This document shows, piece by piece, positions 28,833-39,620 of a DNA stretch of 64,000 nt. A program made the position numbers and the translations under genes. A model generated the notes under the pieces. The model made no database searches, was not told the DNA's origin, and saw only the letters and a list, made by a program, of their open reading frames with translations. The first letter of the stretch is position 1, and the number at the start of each line of letters is the position of its first letter. Origin of the DNA: Unio delphinus. Its lineage: Eukaryota > Mollusca > Bivalvia > Unionida > Unionidae. The stretch lies in contig JAQISU010000070.1 of the NCBI GenBank assembly GCA_029339505.1, positions 3,959,501 through 4,023,500 of the forward strand, read 5' to 3'.

Positions 28833-28978
28833 TCAGATTTCATAGACACAAATCTAAATTTCTTTGTACCACATTGCACGCATTTACCAGAAAGCGCTGA
28901 TCGGTTATTTTTAGTTGTAATCGTCGTCAAGTCATCTGTGCCAGTACGCGTTTTACACTTCACACAATATAGATCCAT
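28793..28978 (-). CDS. Zinc-ribbon protein, probable N-terminus of the PLA2 gene
   Basis: 61 residues with two Cys pairs: YCVKCKTRTG and GKCVQCGTKKFRF, a zinc ribbon common near the ATPase of Polintons. After the ribbon the frame passes an A9 run and soon stops, while the PLA2 frame continues from the same run. I read them as one zinc-ribbon/PLA2 protein that is frameshifted here. The start ATG (28978) is 5 bp from the divergent ATPase frame. Confidence 0.7.
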   Translation of the reverse strand: MDLYCVKCKTRTGTDDLTTITTKNNRSALSGKCVQCGTKKFRFVSMKSDLKKNEEVISQPN

Positions 28979-28995
28979 AATTTATGTATAGAAAT

Positions 28996-29655
28996 ATGGA
29001 TATAATTGATTTTTCAGCGACTAAAACAAGAGAACCAATTAAGCATCATGCAGCGCTACCAAACTCTATCCGGATGATTATAATCGGGCCATCTGGATCC
29101 GGTAAAACGCAATTGTTGCTCAATTTAATAATGAGATGGATGAAGTGGGATAAGTTGTATTTAATTGCCCCTAGCGTAGATGATCAACGATGTTATGAAG
29201 TGCTAAAAGATTTTAACGAGAATGCATCAGAAATTAAGGGTGAGAACGCCATTGATTTTATAACCGATATCGATGAAGCACCGAGCATTGATGATATTGA
29301 TGGAGATATTAACAATTTAGTCGTATACGACGATATAATGTTGGATAAACAAAAAAATCCTGCTAGGATCTTTTCCAGAGGCAGGCATAAAAACACTGAC
29401 GTGATATATGTCACTCAACGCTACACTCAGGTTCCAAAAGTGATCAGAGATAACTGTAATTTATTGTCTGTATTCAACGGAGTTGATACTCATACGCTAC
29501 GAAATATTTGGCAGACATGGTGTTCTGATATGGACTTCAATCAATTTCGAGATTTCTTTAGTTATGCTCAGTCGACTCCGCACGGATTCGCAACAATAAA
29601 TCTACATGATCCTCGGACACGATATCGTATCGGACTCGATCAAATATTCGGTTAA
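28996..29655 (+). CDS. FtsK/A32-type DNA-packaging ATPase (ATP)
   Basis: 219 residues from the Met of MDIIDFSATK (28996); an in-frame Met at 28984 would add four. Walker A is IIIGPSGSGKTQ, Walker B is LVVYDDIM, and SRGRHKN after it is likely the arginine finger/sensor region; numbers from the upstream Met are 35-42, 112-119 and 131-137. This is the A32-like ATPase that drives genome packaging into the capsid in Polintons, virophages and nucleocytoplasmic viruses. The gene is the right-most in the element. Its last seven codons and stop lie inside the right inverted repeat, so a mirror copy of them stands at 14557-14579. The frame is intact. Confidence 0.92.
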   Translation: MDIIDFSATKTREPIKHHAALPNSIRMIIIGPSGSGKTQLLLNLIMRWMKWDKLYLIAPSVDDQRCYEVLKDFNENASEIKGENAIDFITDIDEAPSIDDIDGDINNLVVYDDIMLDKQKNPARIFSRGRHKNTDVIYVTQRYTQVPKVIRDNCNLLSVFNGVDTHTLRNIWQTWCSDMDFNQFRDFFSYAQSTPHGFATINLHDPRTRYRIGLDQIFG

Positions 29656-29926
29656 AATCATTTTATTATTTTTATTAACCCAGAACTGAAAACTTTAGCA
29701 GCAGAGAGGGTGTATGACAACAAGTTGCGACCAAAATTGATTAAAAAATCGTTTTCATTTTTTTAGTTAAAATGATTTCATAGGGAGATTTCAATCAATT
29801 TTTTTGTCTGAAAACGTTGTAGGGTTCGCCTTTTTTTTGGTTAAAATAAGATTATAAGACGGCTCGTTTTAGGATTTCAATCAAATTTTGTCTAAAAACG
29901 TTGTAGGATTCACCCTCTCTGCTGCT
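29633..29926 (-). repeat. Right terminal inverted repeat
   Basis: Inverted copy of 14286-14579. The outer 230 bp (29697-29926) again has inverted 16-bp ends (29697-29712 and 29911-29926). It differs from the left copy at about five positions, four of them in one short run near 29780. Confidence 0.92.
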
Positions 29927-29931
29927 AAAGC
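29927..29931. repeat. Right target-site duplication of the Polinton
   Basis: AAAGC (AAAGCA with 29932), matching the left flank. Confidence 0.7.
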
Positions 29932-29945
29932 AAAAACTAAACCCG

Positions 29946-30015
29946 GTACATACATACATACATACAAACAGACATACAGTCAGTCAGTCAGACACACACC
30001 CAGTCAGTCACTCAG

Positions 30016-30056
<41 letters not shown>

Positions 30057-30098
30057 TACATACATACATACATACATACATACATACATACATACATC
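29946..30098. repeat. (ACAT)n and (CA)n compound microsatellite
   Basis: ACAT, CAGT, CA and again ACAT runs, starting about 15 bp from the right end of the Polinton. Confidence 0.95.
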
Positions 30099-30585
30099 AC
30101 CAAATTCTGGTTATAATACAACATTTTCTTTTTCAAATGGAAATGAATCATGCATAATTTTGTTTTTCATTTCTGAATTTTCCATTATCTCAAAACATTG
30201 ACGGGGGGATTCGAGTTCATATTTAATAAGCTTCTGCGTGATCTTTTAATAAATCTTCACTGTGAAGGGTCGTTTAGTAGGGGTGGGGTTCTTCCTATAG
30301 ACTTTAAAGAATTATGAGGAAGTTTCCCTGGTCCGCATTCAGAATGTTTACTTCTAGACAATATATTATATATGGCTACGAACCCCCAGTCAGCAATGCC
30401 GACAGTTAAATTAAAAGAAATACAAAGATGAAATTTAAACAAAAATTTAATAAATGAAAATTTTAAAGATATTAAGCAATCAATGTCACTCTTGACCCAA
30501 TGATCCCTAGATCATCATTTGATTTCAGTGTGAGGAATATTTTCCCTTCTTGAGTGTTACTCATCTAAATAAGTCTCCTTCCGTC
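30099..30585. other. Host intergenic DNA, no feature seen
   Basis: AT-rich, no open frame of note. Confidence 0.4.
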
Positions 30586-30790
30586 TTTCTCTCCTTCCCT
30601 TTCCTCTTCTATCTCTACTTCCGTTTCCTCTTCTATCTCTACTTCCGTTTCCTCTTCTACGGTATCTCTTGAGGTCACTCGAAATTCACTCGGTATCTCT
30701 CAAATTCACTCGGAATTCTTTCCACGTCATCCGAAATTCCCCCGGAATTCTCTCAACGTCACCCGAAATTCTCTCAACGTCACCCGAAAG
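30586..30790. repeat. Low-copy tandem repeats (24 bp and about 25 bp)
   Basis: TTTCCTCTTCTATCTCTACT-type units at 30597-30660, then ACTCGGAATTCT / CACCCGAAATTCTCTCAACGT units to 30790. Confidence 0.7.
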
Positions 30791-33076
30791 CTTCCTGTTG
30801 AAAGGTATAATGCATTAGCTTTGGGTTGATGAATATTACCTCACACTAAGCAACTGAATTGAACCATCAGTTTAAGGCGGGACATTTTTGGTCACGCATG
30901 CACACACATCGAAATTCCCATACGCTTCCGCCGCTTACAAAATGGCGCCACAACACAATCTCACAAAGAATTCAAACATCTACATACTGAGCCCTATCAG
31001 TATATACATACAAATATTTCAAATATCATTGTATTATAATATTACTACTATTAGTAATATGACTATCTATATATTTATATATATATTTATTTATATATAT
31101 GTCCTACACAAGCGTACCGAATCCACAATATTCACATTCAAATTGCAATAACGGAAATCCTTTAACTCAATGGCAAAATATATCATTACGTAAACAAAGT
31201 GCTAGTCTACCATAATATACCTACACAAAGAATTATAATATTAATTCTTATAGCGGCTAGCAAACAATACAATTCTTCACGAATACAAATCGTCCTTTCA
31301 AAAGGGCGTAAACGTAATAATGCACGAAATAATATGCACACATATTACTAACAAAAGAGCAACATTTTACCTCCCAAAATAAGGTGTAATATAATAATAT
31401 CATGAAGAAGATGCAACGAATTTACATCATAATCAATTGCAAGCAAAGGTACTAACGAACATCACGAAAGATGCAAAATATTAATATCATAATTAACTAT
31501 CCATACTACAATACAAGTAAAATGAATATACATACGAGAATCCTTCCATTCCGCAGACGTATCAAGCAGAAATCAAACAAAAATCACACTGACCTTTGAA
31601 GCTATCTTAAGATTTCCTTGATTTCCAAAATCTGAGTCTGCACCAATTTTCGTCTGGCCGTACGGAGTTCTACACAGTTACTTCTTGTAGCGAACTGACT
31701 AATTCCTACTAAACATTAGGTATTATCTAAAATTTCTCGAATCAAGTCCCACCCACATCGCATTTCGATTGGAGGGCGATCGACTCTGGTCAGTCGTTCG
31801 ACTGTCAATCATCCGAATGTCTGTCTGTGTGCCTATCAATTGTTACAGTCTTCTTATTTAGCGCTGTCCTGTCTTTTGATGTGGTTACGTCACCCGTCCG
31901 CGATGGACACAGTCTCCTCTCCCCTCGAGAGCTAACAAAGACCATCTTACGTAAGGGGATTAGCTAACTTAGAACAATTGGAAACATCAAATTTGGGTCA
32001 GGCAGACCTACAATTTATACATGTACAAGGCCAGTCAGAATCACAAGTTATAGTAACTTATACCTACATACAAGGGGTTGGGGTAAAATCGTCACATTCA
32101 CTAATCGCCCTGTTTTTCGGAAGACGTTTAAATTACTGGCGTGTAGCGAATGTTTTCAAGTGCAATAAAGTTCAACCATGTTGGTTTTAAAACCCGTCAA
32201 AAAAGAAATAGATAAAGCAAGCAAGACGAAAATGAAAAACAGTCGGTCTTCAGTATCTGCGCAAGCAATGACAATTGTTAATATTGAATAGCAGTTTCTA
32301 GTTTTAAAATGAGCAGGAAGTTCTTTATTTTCCGCAAAGGGTCTGTATTTGAAATTTTTTTTTATGACACTCTTCACTTCGTTTGCTTCTTACAAAACTG
32401 AATCCAGCTGTAAATCGACGTTACTTCATAGGAAGTTTCAAGCAGACGTGCATCTTAATGTTAATTTGACACAAAAGCGCTATCGTTAGAAACATTTGTT
32501 TTTTAAAATTAATTTTTTATGAAATTTACTAGACGAATTAAACATATATAATTTTCTGAGATCTGAAGTAAATTTATGGCGGTAGGAGGTTCTTGAGATG
32601 TGATGGTTGATGGTACAGGGGTAATAAACAACTTAAACTGCGTGTATCAAAATATGACTCACTTCGCAGACAATAATACCATAATAAAATAAGTGAATAT
32701 ATTTCATCGGAAACGCAAAGTGATAGTTGTATGTAAAATAAAAAAAATATTAAAATGTTTTCAAGAACTGAATAGAAGACGCATTGAGATGTATTTTGCT
32801 GCTGCTAGTTAAATGATGACGGACATGTTGTTAATATCATTTAAGTTGAATTGAAATTACTACTGTTAATTTGTTTGATTAAATTTGCTTGGGTTTTTTT
32901 TTTGTCCTATGGGGCTTATATGGCATTATTTCTTACCAATAATGTTTCCCAATTTTCTGTTTATATTTTATCTTTTCACACACACGTGGCATAATATCGA
33001 GGGAGGTCATTCCCTAGATGACGTAGCTAAATCTAATTAACTACCCCTCTTTTTAAGAGAGAAACGTTATTCCGTG
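30791..33076. other. Host intergenic DNA, no gene seen
   Basis: AT-rich with short (TATATT)-like stretches near 31060-31100. A GC-richer part at 31740-31960 has no open frame. Open frames at 31978-32190 and 32156-32377 show no domain. Nothing can be supported. Confidence 0.4.
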
Positions 33077-33146
33077 TGTGTGTGTGTGTTTGTGTGTGTC
33101 TCTGTGTGTGTGCGTGCGTGCGTGCGTGTCTGATAGAGAGAGAGGG
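33077..33146. repeat. (GT)n / GCGT / GA microsatellite
   Basis: GT run with TTGT and CTCT breaks, then TGCG units, then a short GA run. Confidence 0.9.
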
Positions 33147-33307
33147 GGAGGGGGTAATGTATTTTAAAAAAAACGATTGTCTACCCATAATTCATTACGT
33201 TGATTTAAAATGACAATGACAGGAACCAAAGGGGTTTCGATGCAGCAGTGATCTAGTTCCTTTTATTTTAAAATGGACACGTATGTTTATGGTGAGGGTG
33301 CAAATCC

Positions 33308-33417
33308 GTACCAGGCATTTAGTAAAACATGTTTGACATGTTGAGTTAGTATCGAAGTCACGTACCAGGCATTTAGTAAAATATGTTTGACATAGGTTGA
33401 GAAAGTATCGAAGTCCA
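33308..33417. repeat. Two-unit tandem repeat, about 56 bp
   Basis: GTACCAGGCATTTAGTAAAA to AGTATCGAAGTC is present twice. Confidence 0.8.
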
Positions 33418-33859
33418 GGGTGCGTCATTTCAGAGCTTGCTAGAATTGGCAAACATGTAGTTGGTGTATTTAATATATTCATTTATTAATAAAAGAAAGG
33501 CATATGTATACAAAAACAGCTGCTATGACCAAAGGAATAACTCAGATTATAATTCATTATCGTAATTAAATAAAAGATGCCTAGATGGATTACCATCTGT
33601 TTTTTACTCTAGTTCTCAGGGGTGCTGTGTTTCGAAATCAAAATATTGACACGTAATGAAGATCCACCTGCAGATAAGATTACAACCTGCAACTGGTATT
33701 GGTGCCATACGTGTCAGCTTTATTGTGAAGTGGTACTGGGGAAACTAAGGTTTACTTTCACGTTATACATACCGCAGTACAATCAATTAGTTGGTAATTA
33801 GTATTGCACATTCGAACTGGAATTATGGATTTACACGTTTCGTTAGAAACGATTGGTCT
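33418..33859. other. Host intergenic DNA, no feature seen
   Basis: No coding or repeat structure recognised. Confidence 0.4.
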
Positions 33860-34055
33860 GGTTTAGGGGTTTACGCACAGTAACACAAATAGGTTATTTA
33901 GTGCCGAGGTCAACGGAGTAAAGTGCGGTATCTAAAGACACCTGACCCTAACCCTGACACTTCGCGGTAGTCGTCATGGGCTGATCCATCCATGGGTTGG
34001 ATTTCAAACCCGCGCCCTTTCGATTGCACTATAGCCACCGAGACACAACACCTCA
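33860..34055 (-). repeat. SINE family 2 copy
   Basis: Shares ACACAAATAGGTTATTTAGT followed by GCCGAGGTCAACGGAGTAAA with the copies at 12.6, 37.2 and 41.7 kb. It carries a reverse B-box-like GGATTTCAAACCC near 34000 and a CTGACCCTAACCCTGAC tract. Confidence 0.55.
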
Positions 34056-34270
34056 TGCGCCCACCCCATCCCCATTACGAAATGCGGACTGACGCAGCGG
34101 CCGATTACACATAAACGAATTCAATAGAGTGCTTAGAAAATTGGATTCATTGACTAATGCTAAGACAAAATCTTCATCATAGTATTTGTCTGTCTGTCTG
34201 GATATAGATGTGTGTGTATGCAAATAATATAAGTATAGTACACGCGTGTGCAGGCATGCTCGTAGTTATG

Positions 34271-34307
<37 letters not shown>

Positions 34308-34900
34308 CGCTACATGACATTCAACACTCTGGTCTGATATCAACCTGCACCGATAAACAAATACATGTACATATTTTGTCATAAAGATGTAAAAGTCTGT
34401 TTATAAATAAATATAAATAGTAACGAATTTATGAATGAGGCTATATATCCTAGCTCCGTTTGATTCGAACCAGTCTCGGTAACTTGGTGCAATCTACAGC
34501 TGGGTGTCTTTTAGTTTGAAGATTTTTTTTTTATCTGCTTTTTTCGGTAGTGCGTGGTGCCTTATCATGATATGGTTCCATGCAATAAATCAAGACATGG
34601 CACAAATTCTACAATCCGAATGTGCTAGGTTGATAAATTTGCCATAAATTTCGATGTATGCATTATCGTCTTCTTTAATCTTCCTAAACCTGCTGACACT
34701 GTAGCGGTATTTATTTGACATATTTTTGCACGTTTGTTTTCTTTGACAACGCTAACGATCAGAATTATGGGCAAGGTGTTTTACTGTGAAATGCACTCTT
34801 AACAACAGGAAGCATGCAATATCCTACATTTTGAATGCCCTAAAAACATGAAGGTTGCCATCATCCCATGCCTGTTGAGCACTAAAAAATCCAAGATAAT
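34056..34900. other. Intergenic DNA with (TA)n at 34273-34306
   Basis: One TA microsatellite of about 17 units; otherwise featureless. Confidence 0.5.
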
Positions 34901-36215
34901 TCCATAGATTTCTGAGCACGCTAAAGACAAGAAGCTTGTTATATCCTGTTTGTTGAGCACTCTAAAACCAAGACGCTTGTCATGCTATGCCTGTATTGCA
35001 CTCTATACATATGAAACTTGCCATGTTCGGCCAGTTGAGCTCTGTCAAAACACGAAACTTGTTATGTCCTGCCAGTTGAGCACTCTACAAATAAGACTTT
35101 TGTCATGGCATGCCTGTTGAGCACTCTACAAATAATACTTTGGTCATGGCCTGCCTGTTGCGCACTCTACAAATAATACTTTGGTCATGGCCTGCCTGTT
35201 GAGCACACTCAAAATAAGACTTTTGTCATGGCCTGCTTGCACTCTAAAAATAAGACTTTTCTCATGGCCTGCCTGTTGAGCACTCTAAAAATGTCTTTTG
35301 TCATTGCCTGCCTGTTGAGCACTTTAAAAATAAGACTTTTGTCATGGCCTGCCTGTTGAGCACTCTAAAAAAAAGACTTTTGTCATGGCCTGCCTGTTGA
35401 AGACTGTTGTCATGGCCTGCCTGTTGAACACTTTAAAAATAAGACTTTTGTCATTGCCTGCCTGTTGAGCACTCTAAAGATAAGTCTTTTGTCATTGTCT
35501 GCCTGTTGAGCACTTTAAAAATAAGACTTTTGTCATGGCCTGCCTGTTGAGCACTCTAAAAAAAAGACTTTTGTCATGGCCTGCCTGTTGAAGACTGTTG
35601 TCATGGCCTGCCTGTTGAACACTTTAAAAATAAGACTTGTGTCATGGCCTGCCTGTTGAGCACTCTAAAAATAAGACTTTTGTCATGGCCTGCCTGTTGA
35701 GTACTCTACAAATAAGACTTTGTCATAGCCTGCCTGTTGAGTACTCTAAAAATAATACTTTGGTCATGTCCTGCCTGTTGAGCACTCTACAAATAAGACT
35801 TTTGTCATAGCCTGCCTGTTGAGTACTCTAAAAATAATACTTTGGTCATGGCCTGCCTGTTGAGCACTCTAAAAATAAGTCTTTTGTCATTGTCTGCCTG
35901 TTGAGCACTTTAAAAATAAGACTTTTGTCATGGCCTGCCTGTTGAGCACTCTAAAAATAAGACGTTTGTCATGGCCTGCCTGTTGAAGACTGTTGTCATG
36001 GCCTGCCTGTTGAACACTTTAAAAATAAGACTTTTTTCATGGCCTGCCTGTTGAGCACTCTAGAAATAAGACTTTTGTCATGGCCTGCCTGTTGAGCAAT
36101 CAAAAAATAAGACTTTTGTATGGCCTGCCTGTTGAACACTCAAAAAATAAGATTTTTGTATGGCCTGCCTGTTGAGCACTCTTGAAGCATGAAACATGCC
36201 ATGCCTGTGGAGCAT
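34901..36215. repeat. 41-bp minisatellite array, about 1.2 kb
   Basis: The unit is GACTTTTGTCATGGCCTGCC, then TGTTGAGCACTCTAAAAATAA. It is diverged at the left edge, regular from about 35050 and diverged again after 36170. A short block (GAAGACTGTTGTCATGGCCTG) is inserted at about 35399, 35590 and 35986, showing duplication of multi-unit segments. Confidence 0.9.
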
Positions 36216-36835
36216 TCTGAAAACAACAACCTTGCCATGTCATGCCATTTGAGTCAGCCTCAGAGTTATAACCCAAATCAGGGTCATTTGCCCAACGGCG
36301 CTGTCCATAATGAATGTTGTATTGTTTTTTGTTGTGCAGCATACTTTAATGATGCAATTTTTTTTTAAAGCGTAATGATCTTTAACGCCAGAACATCTGA
36401 TATTGGATTGATTTATCGTCAGGTCCAAGTACTTACAAAATACGATGTCTCTTTCTAGAATAGCGATTTAGTACGTCAGAAGCCGTTCTCATTTGAATAA
36501 TCTTCTTTAATGGTTACTTGGTTGTAACATCACTTTTAGAAAATGATTGGCTATATCAGGTCTAGAAAATGGGAGCTTTGTGCCTTTGCGAAGGAAAAAT
36601 ATAACCAACCGAGTGCCAACCCCTGGCTGACCTGAGCACGGATCGCGCCCTCAGACCACTGGAGTCCGGCACTGAGTTTCCCTCGGACTTCTAATTGTAT
36701 GTTTAACAATCTCTGTGATAATGTAGCATTCAAATGAATGTGCTTCATATTTTGTTAGCTAGTGTATCAATGTAATTTTTGCGACGATATTGATTCCCTG
36801 CACATGCAAATCGTGCAGGTTATACAGTATGGACA
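36216..36835. other. Host intergenic DNA, no feature seen
   Basis: Open frames on the minus strand here run out of the minisatellite and are not credible genes. Confidence 0.4.
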
Positions 36836-37330
36836 CGTTTACAAGACTAATCCAACTGCAAACTGTACAGACCCACATGGATCTGGAACTATGCACTAAC
36901 CCTAACCCTAACCCTAACCCTAAACTGTACAGACCCACATGGATCTGGAAATATGCAGTTTATTAGGAGTAATTAGTTAAATAATCAGCATTAATTAATT
37001 AGTTAAATAATCAGCATAGACTTTAATCTTCAGGTTTATTAGGAGTAATTAGTTAAATAATCAGCATAGACAGGCGCATTATGGTACGGTAGATCAGGAT
37101 GTATGTTAGTTGCAGTTGGAATCGACCTATAAGTGAGTACTGATGGTAATCGTTTAGTCTGGTGTCTCACAGCAAAACAATGTAGTGCCGAGAAAAATGA
37201 AATAAATTAGCTTGTTCAAGGACAAACCAAGGCAGTCACCCCGGGATAATCCAGTGATAGGTTTTTAACCTGGATCCTTTTGGTCACGAGTCAAGCACGC
37301 TAAGTACCGAATCACCCCCAACTGCTTTAT
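36836..37330 (-). repeat. SINE family 2 copy with telomere-like insert
   Basis: AACTGTACAGACCCACATGG is duplicated at 36861 and 36925, around a CCCTAA run (36896-36924, four to five units). TTAGTTAAATAATCAGCAT is repeated three times from 36970. 37150-37310 matches the GTAGTGCCGAG / TTCAAGGACA blocks of the family. Confidence 0.55.
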
Positions 37331-37666
37331 TTAAGCAGGTTATACAAGTTGTCATATAAGGCGTTACCAGTGCTTAATTGGAACGTACCAGTGCTTAATT
37401 GGAACGTACCAGTGCTTAATTGGAACGTACTTATGACATGTTCTACTTTTCAAGTCCGTGGCGATCAGATGGAATATAGCGATGTTTGAATAGAAGTTAT
37501 TACATATACTTTAGGCGGTAACTGTATTTGAGATTAATAGGCCATATTCCGGACATAAGCGTTAACTATATATGAGGTTAACAGGTCATTGTCATATTAC
37601 GGACATTTTAAGCGGCAACTATATTTTTGGTAACTATCTGTGTTTTAACAAAATGTAGCTTTCTAT

Positions 37667-37670
<4 letters not shown>
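37331..37670. other. Intergenic DNA with a 21-bp triplication
   Basis: GTACCAGTGCTTAATTGGAAC occurs three times at 37364-37426. No gene. Confidence 0.6.

Positions 37671-37734
<64 letters not shown>
37671..37734. repeat. (GA)n microsatellite
   Basis: About 32 GA units. Confidence 0.95.
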
Positions 37735-37738
<4 letters not shown>

Positions 37739-37958
37739 GTGACTGTTATTACAAGGAACGTCGTTGCCGAAATTCGCTAACTGAAGACATTATATTGGCA
37801 AGTCATACTGCAGTGAAATAATGTGAAATATTCTAGTAAAATTATATAGATTCACCAGGTTATGGTTAATTTTGTTTATTATGAATCGCTGAAAACCACG
37901 ATATCTGTTTTTGTATATCCGAATATGTTTATAGATGGATTGCATTGACATTCTGGCT
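37735..37958. other. Host intergenic DNA, no feature seen
   Basis: Short spacer between two repeats. Confidence 0.4.
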
Positions 37959-39165
37959 AAAATCAACACTTCGTAATCTTATCTAGAATTAGGGACTTAT
38001 ATCAACACTTCACAATGTTATCTTAATATAGAGACTTAACACTTCACAATGTTATCTTAATATAGAGACTTAACACTTCGCTAGGTGATCTAGATATGCC
38101 TAGTTAAACAACACTTCACAATGTTATCTTAATATAGAGACTTAACACTTCACTAGGTGATCTTAATATAGGGACTTAACACTTCATTAGGTGATCTAGA
38201 TATGCCTAGTTAAAACAACACTTCACAATGTTATCTTAATATAGGGACTTAACACTTCACTAGGTGATCTAGATATGCCTAGTTAAACAACACTTCACAA
38301 TGTTATCTTAATATAGGGACTTAACACTTCACTAGGTGATCTAGATATGCCTAGTTAAACAACACTTCACAATGTTATCTTAATATAGGGACTTTACACT
38401 TCACTAGGTGATCTAGATATGCCTAGTTAAACAACACTTCACAATGTTATCTTAATATAGAGACTTAACACTTCACAATGTTATCTTAATATAGAGACTT
38501 AACACTTCGCTAGGTGATCTAGATATGCCTAGTTAAACAACACTTCACAATGTTATCTTAATATAGAGACTTAAAACTTCACTAGGTGATCTTAATATAG
38601 GGACTTAACACTTCATTAGGTGATCTAGATATGCCTAGTTAAAACAACACTTCACAATGTTATCTTAATATAGGGACTTAACACTTCACTAGGTGATCTA
38701 GATATGCCTAGTTAAACAACACTTCACAATGTTATCTTAATTTAGGGACCTAACACTTCACAATGTTATCTTAATATAGGGACTTTACACTTCACTAGGT
38801 GATCTAGATATGCCTAGTTAAACAACACTTCACAATGTTATCTTAATATAGAGACTTAACACTTCACTAGGTGATCTAGATATGCCTAGTTAAACAACAC
38901 TTCGCAATGTTATCTTAATATAGAGACTTAACACTTCACTAGGTGATCTAGATATGCCTAGTTAAACAACACTTCACAATGTTATCTTAATATAAGGACT
39001 TAACACTTCACTAGGTGATCTAAATATGCCTAGTTAAACAACACTTCACAATGTTATCTTAATATAGGGACTTAACACTTCACTAGGTGATCTGGATATG
39101 CCTAGTTAAACAACACTTCACAATGGTATCTTAATATAGGGACTTAACACTTCACTAGGTTATAG
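37959..39165. repeat. 72-bp composite minisatellite array
   Basis: A 34-bp half (AACACTTCACAATGTTATCT, then TAATATAGGGACTT) alternates with a 38-bp half (AACACTTCACTAGGTGATCT, then AGATATGCCTAGTTAAAC). Both halves share the first ten bases. Several multi-unit blocks repeat exactly, for example around 38030-38220 and 38460-38640. Confidence 0.92.
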
Positions 39166-39620
39166 AAAATTTATTCTGGTGGTTGCAAGTCGATACATTT
39201 TTAAAAAAAAATTATTTCTGCCATAATCAATAAGAGTTTCGACTTTCAGAGAAAAACCAGATCGACTTTCCTGCTTAGCATCCTTTATGTCTGGACGACT
39301 CCATGTATAATCGATAGCAACTTGTCATACTTGATTCAAAGATTGTTGGAGATAGCTTCCTCATCCAGACACGAATCGAAGACATTGTTATTCATCCATG
39401 CATCCAAGTTATTGTTGAAAATGTCGGATACATTCGTTCTTATACTGAAAACATTGTTAAAGACGTGTGTCATATTTTCATATTAGCAAGTGTACATTTT
39501 TAAACTAATCAAGATAAAGAATTCTTACATGTTTCAAAAAAATTACTGGAGATAAGAACATACAACCATCTCTAATTAACACGATTAGTGGAATCTTTGA
39601 TTGATGAACGTTCTTCCATT
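39166..39620. other. Host intergenic DNA, no feature seen
   Basis: Spacer between two arrays. Confidence 0.4.

Larger units (their letters stand above)
14286..29926. mobile_element. Maverick/Polinton (adintovirus-like) DNA element, about 15.6 kb
   Basis: The element is bounded by inverted repeats of about 290 bp and by a short target duplication. It encodes the Polinton hallmark set: protein-primed-type family B polymerase, retroviral-type integrase, adenain-like protease, FtsK/A32-type packaging ATPase, double-jelly-roll major capsid protein and a penton-like minor capsid protein. It adds an HNH nuclease, zinc-binding proteins, two membrane-active-looking proteins and a parvovirus-type phospholipase A2. 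The two ends differ by only about five bases in the outer 230 bp, so insertion is recent. Most genes are open, but polB and the zinc-ribbon/PLA2 gene are broken beside homopolymers. Whether it is active, decaying or hit by consensus error cannot be told from sequence alone. Confidence 0.95.

Noticed and set aside
36896..36924. True chromosome-end telomere
   Set aside because: Only four to five TTAGGG-type units, flanked on both sides by the same dispersed-repeat words; interstitial.
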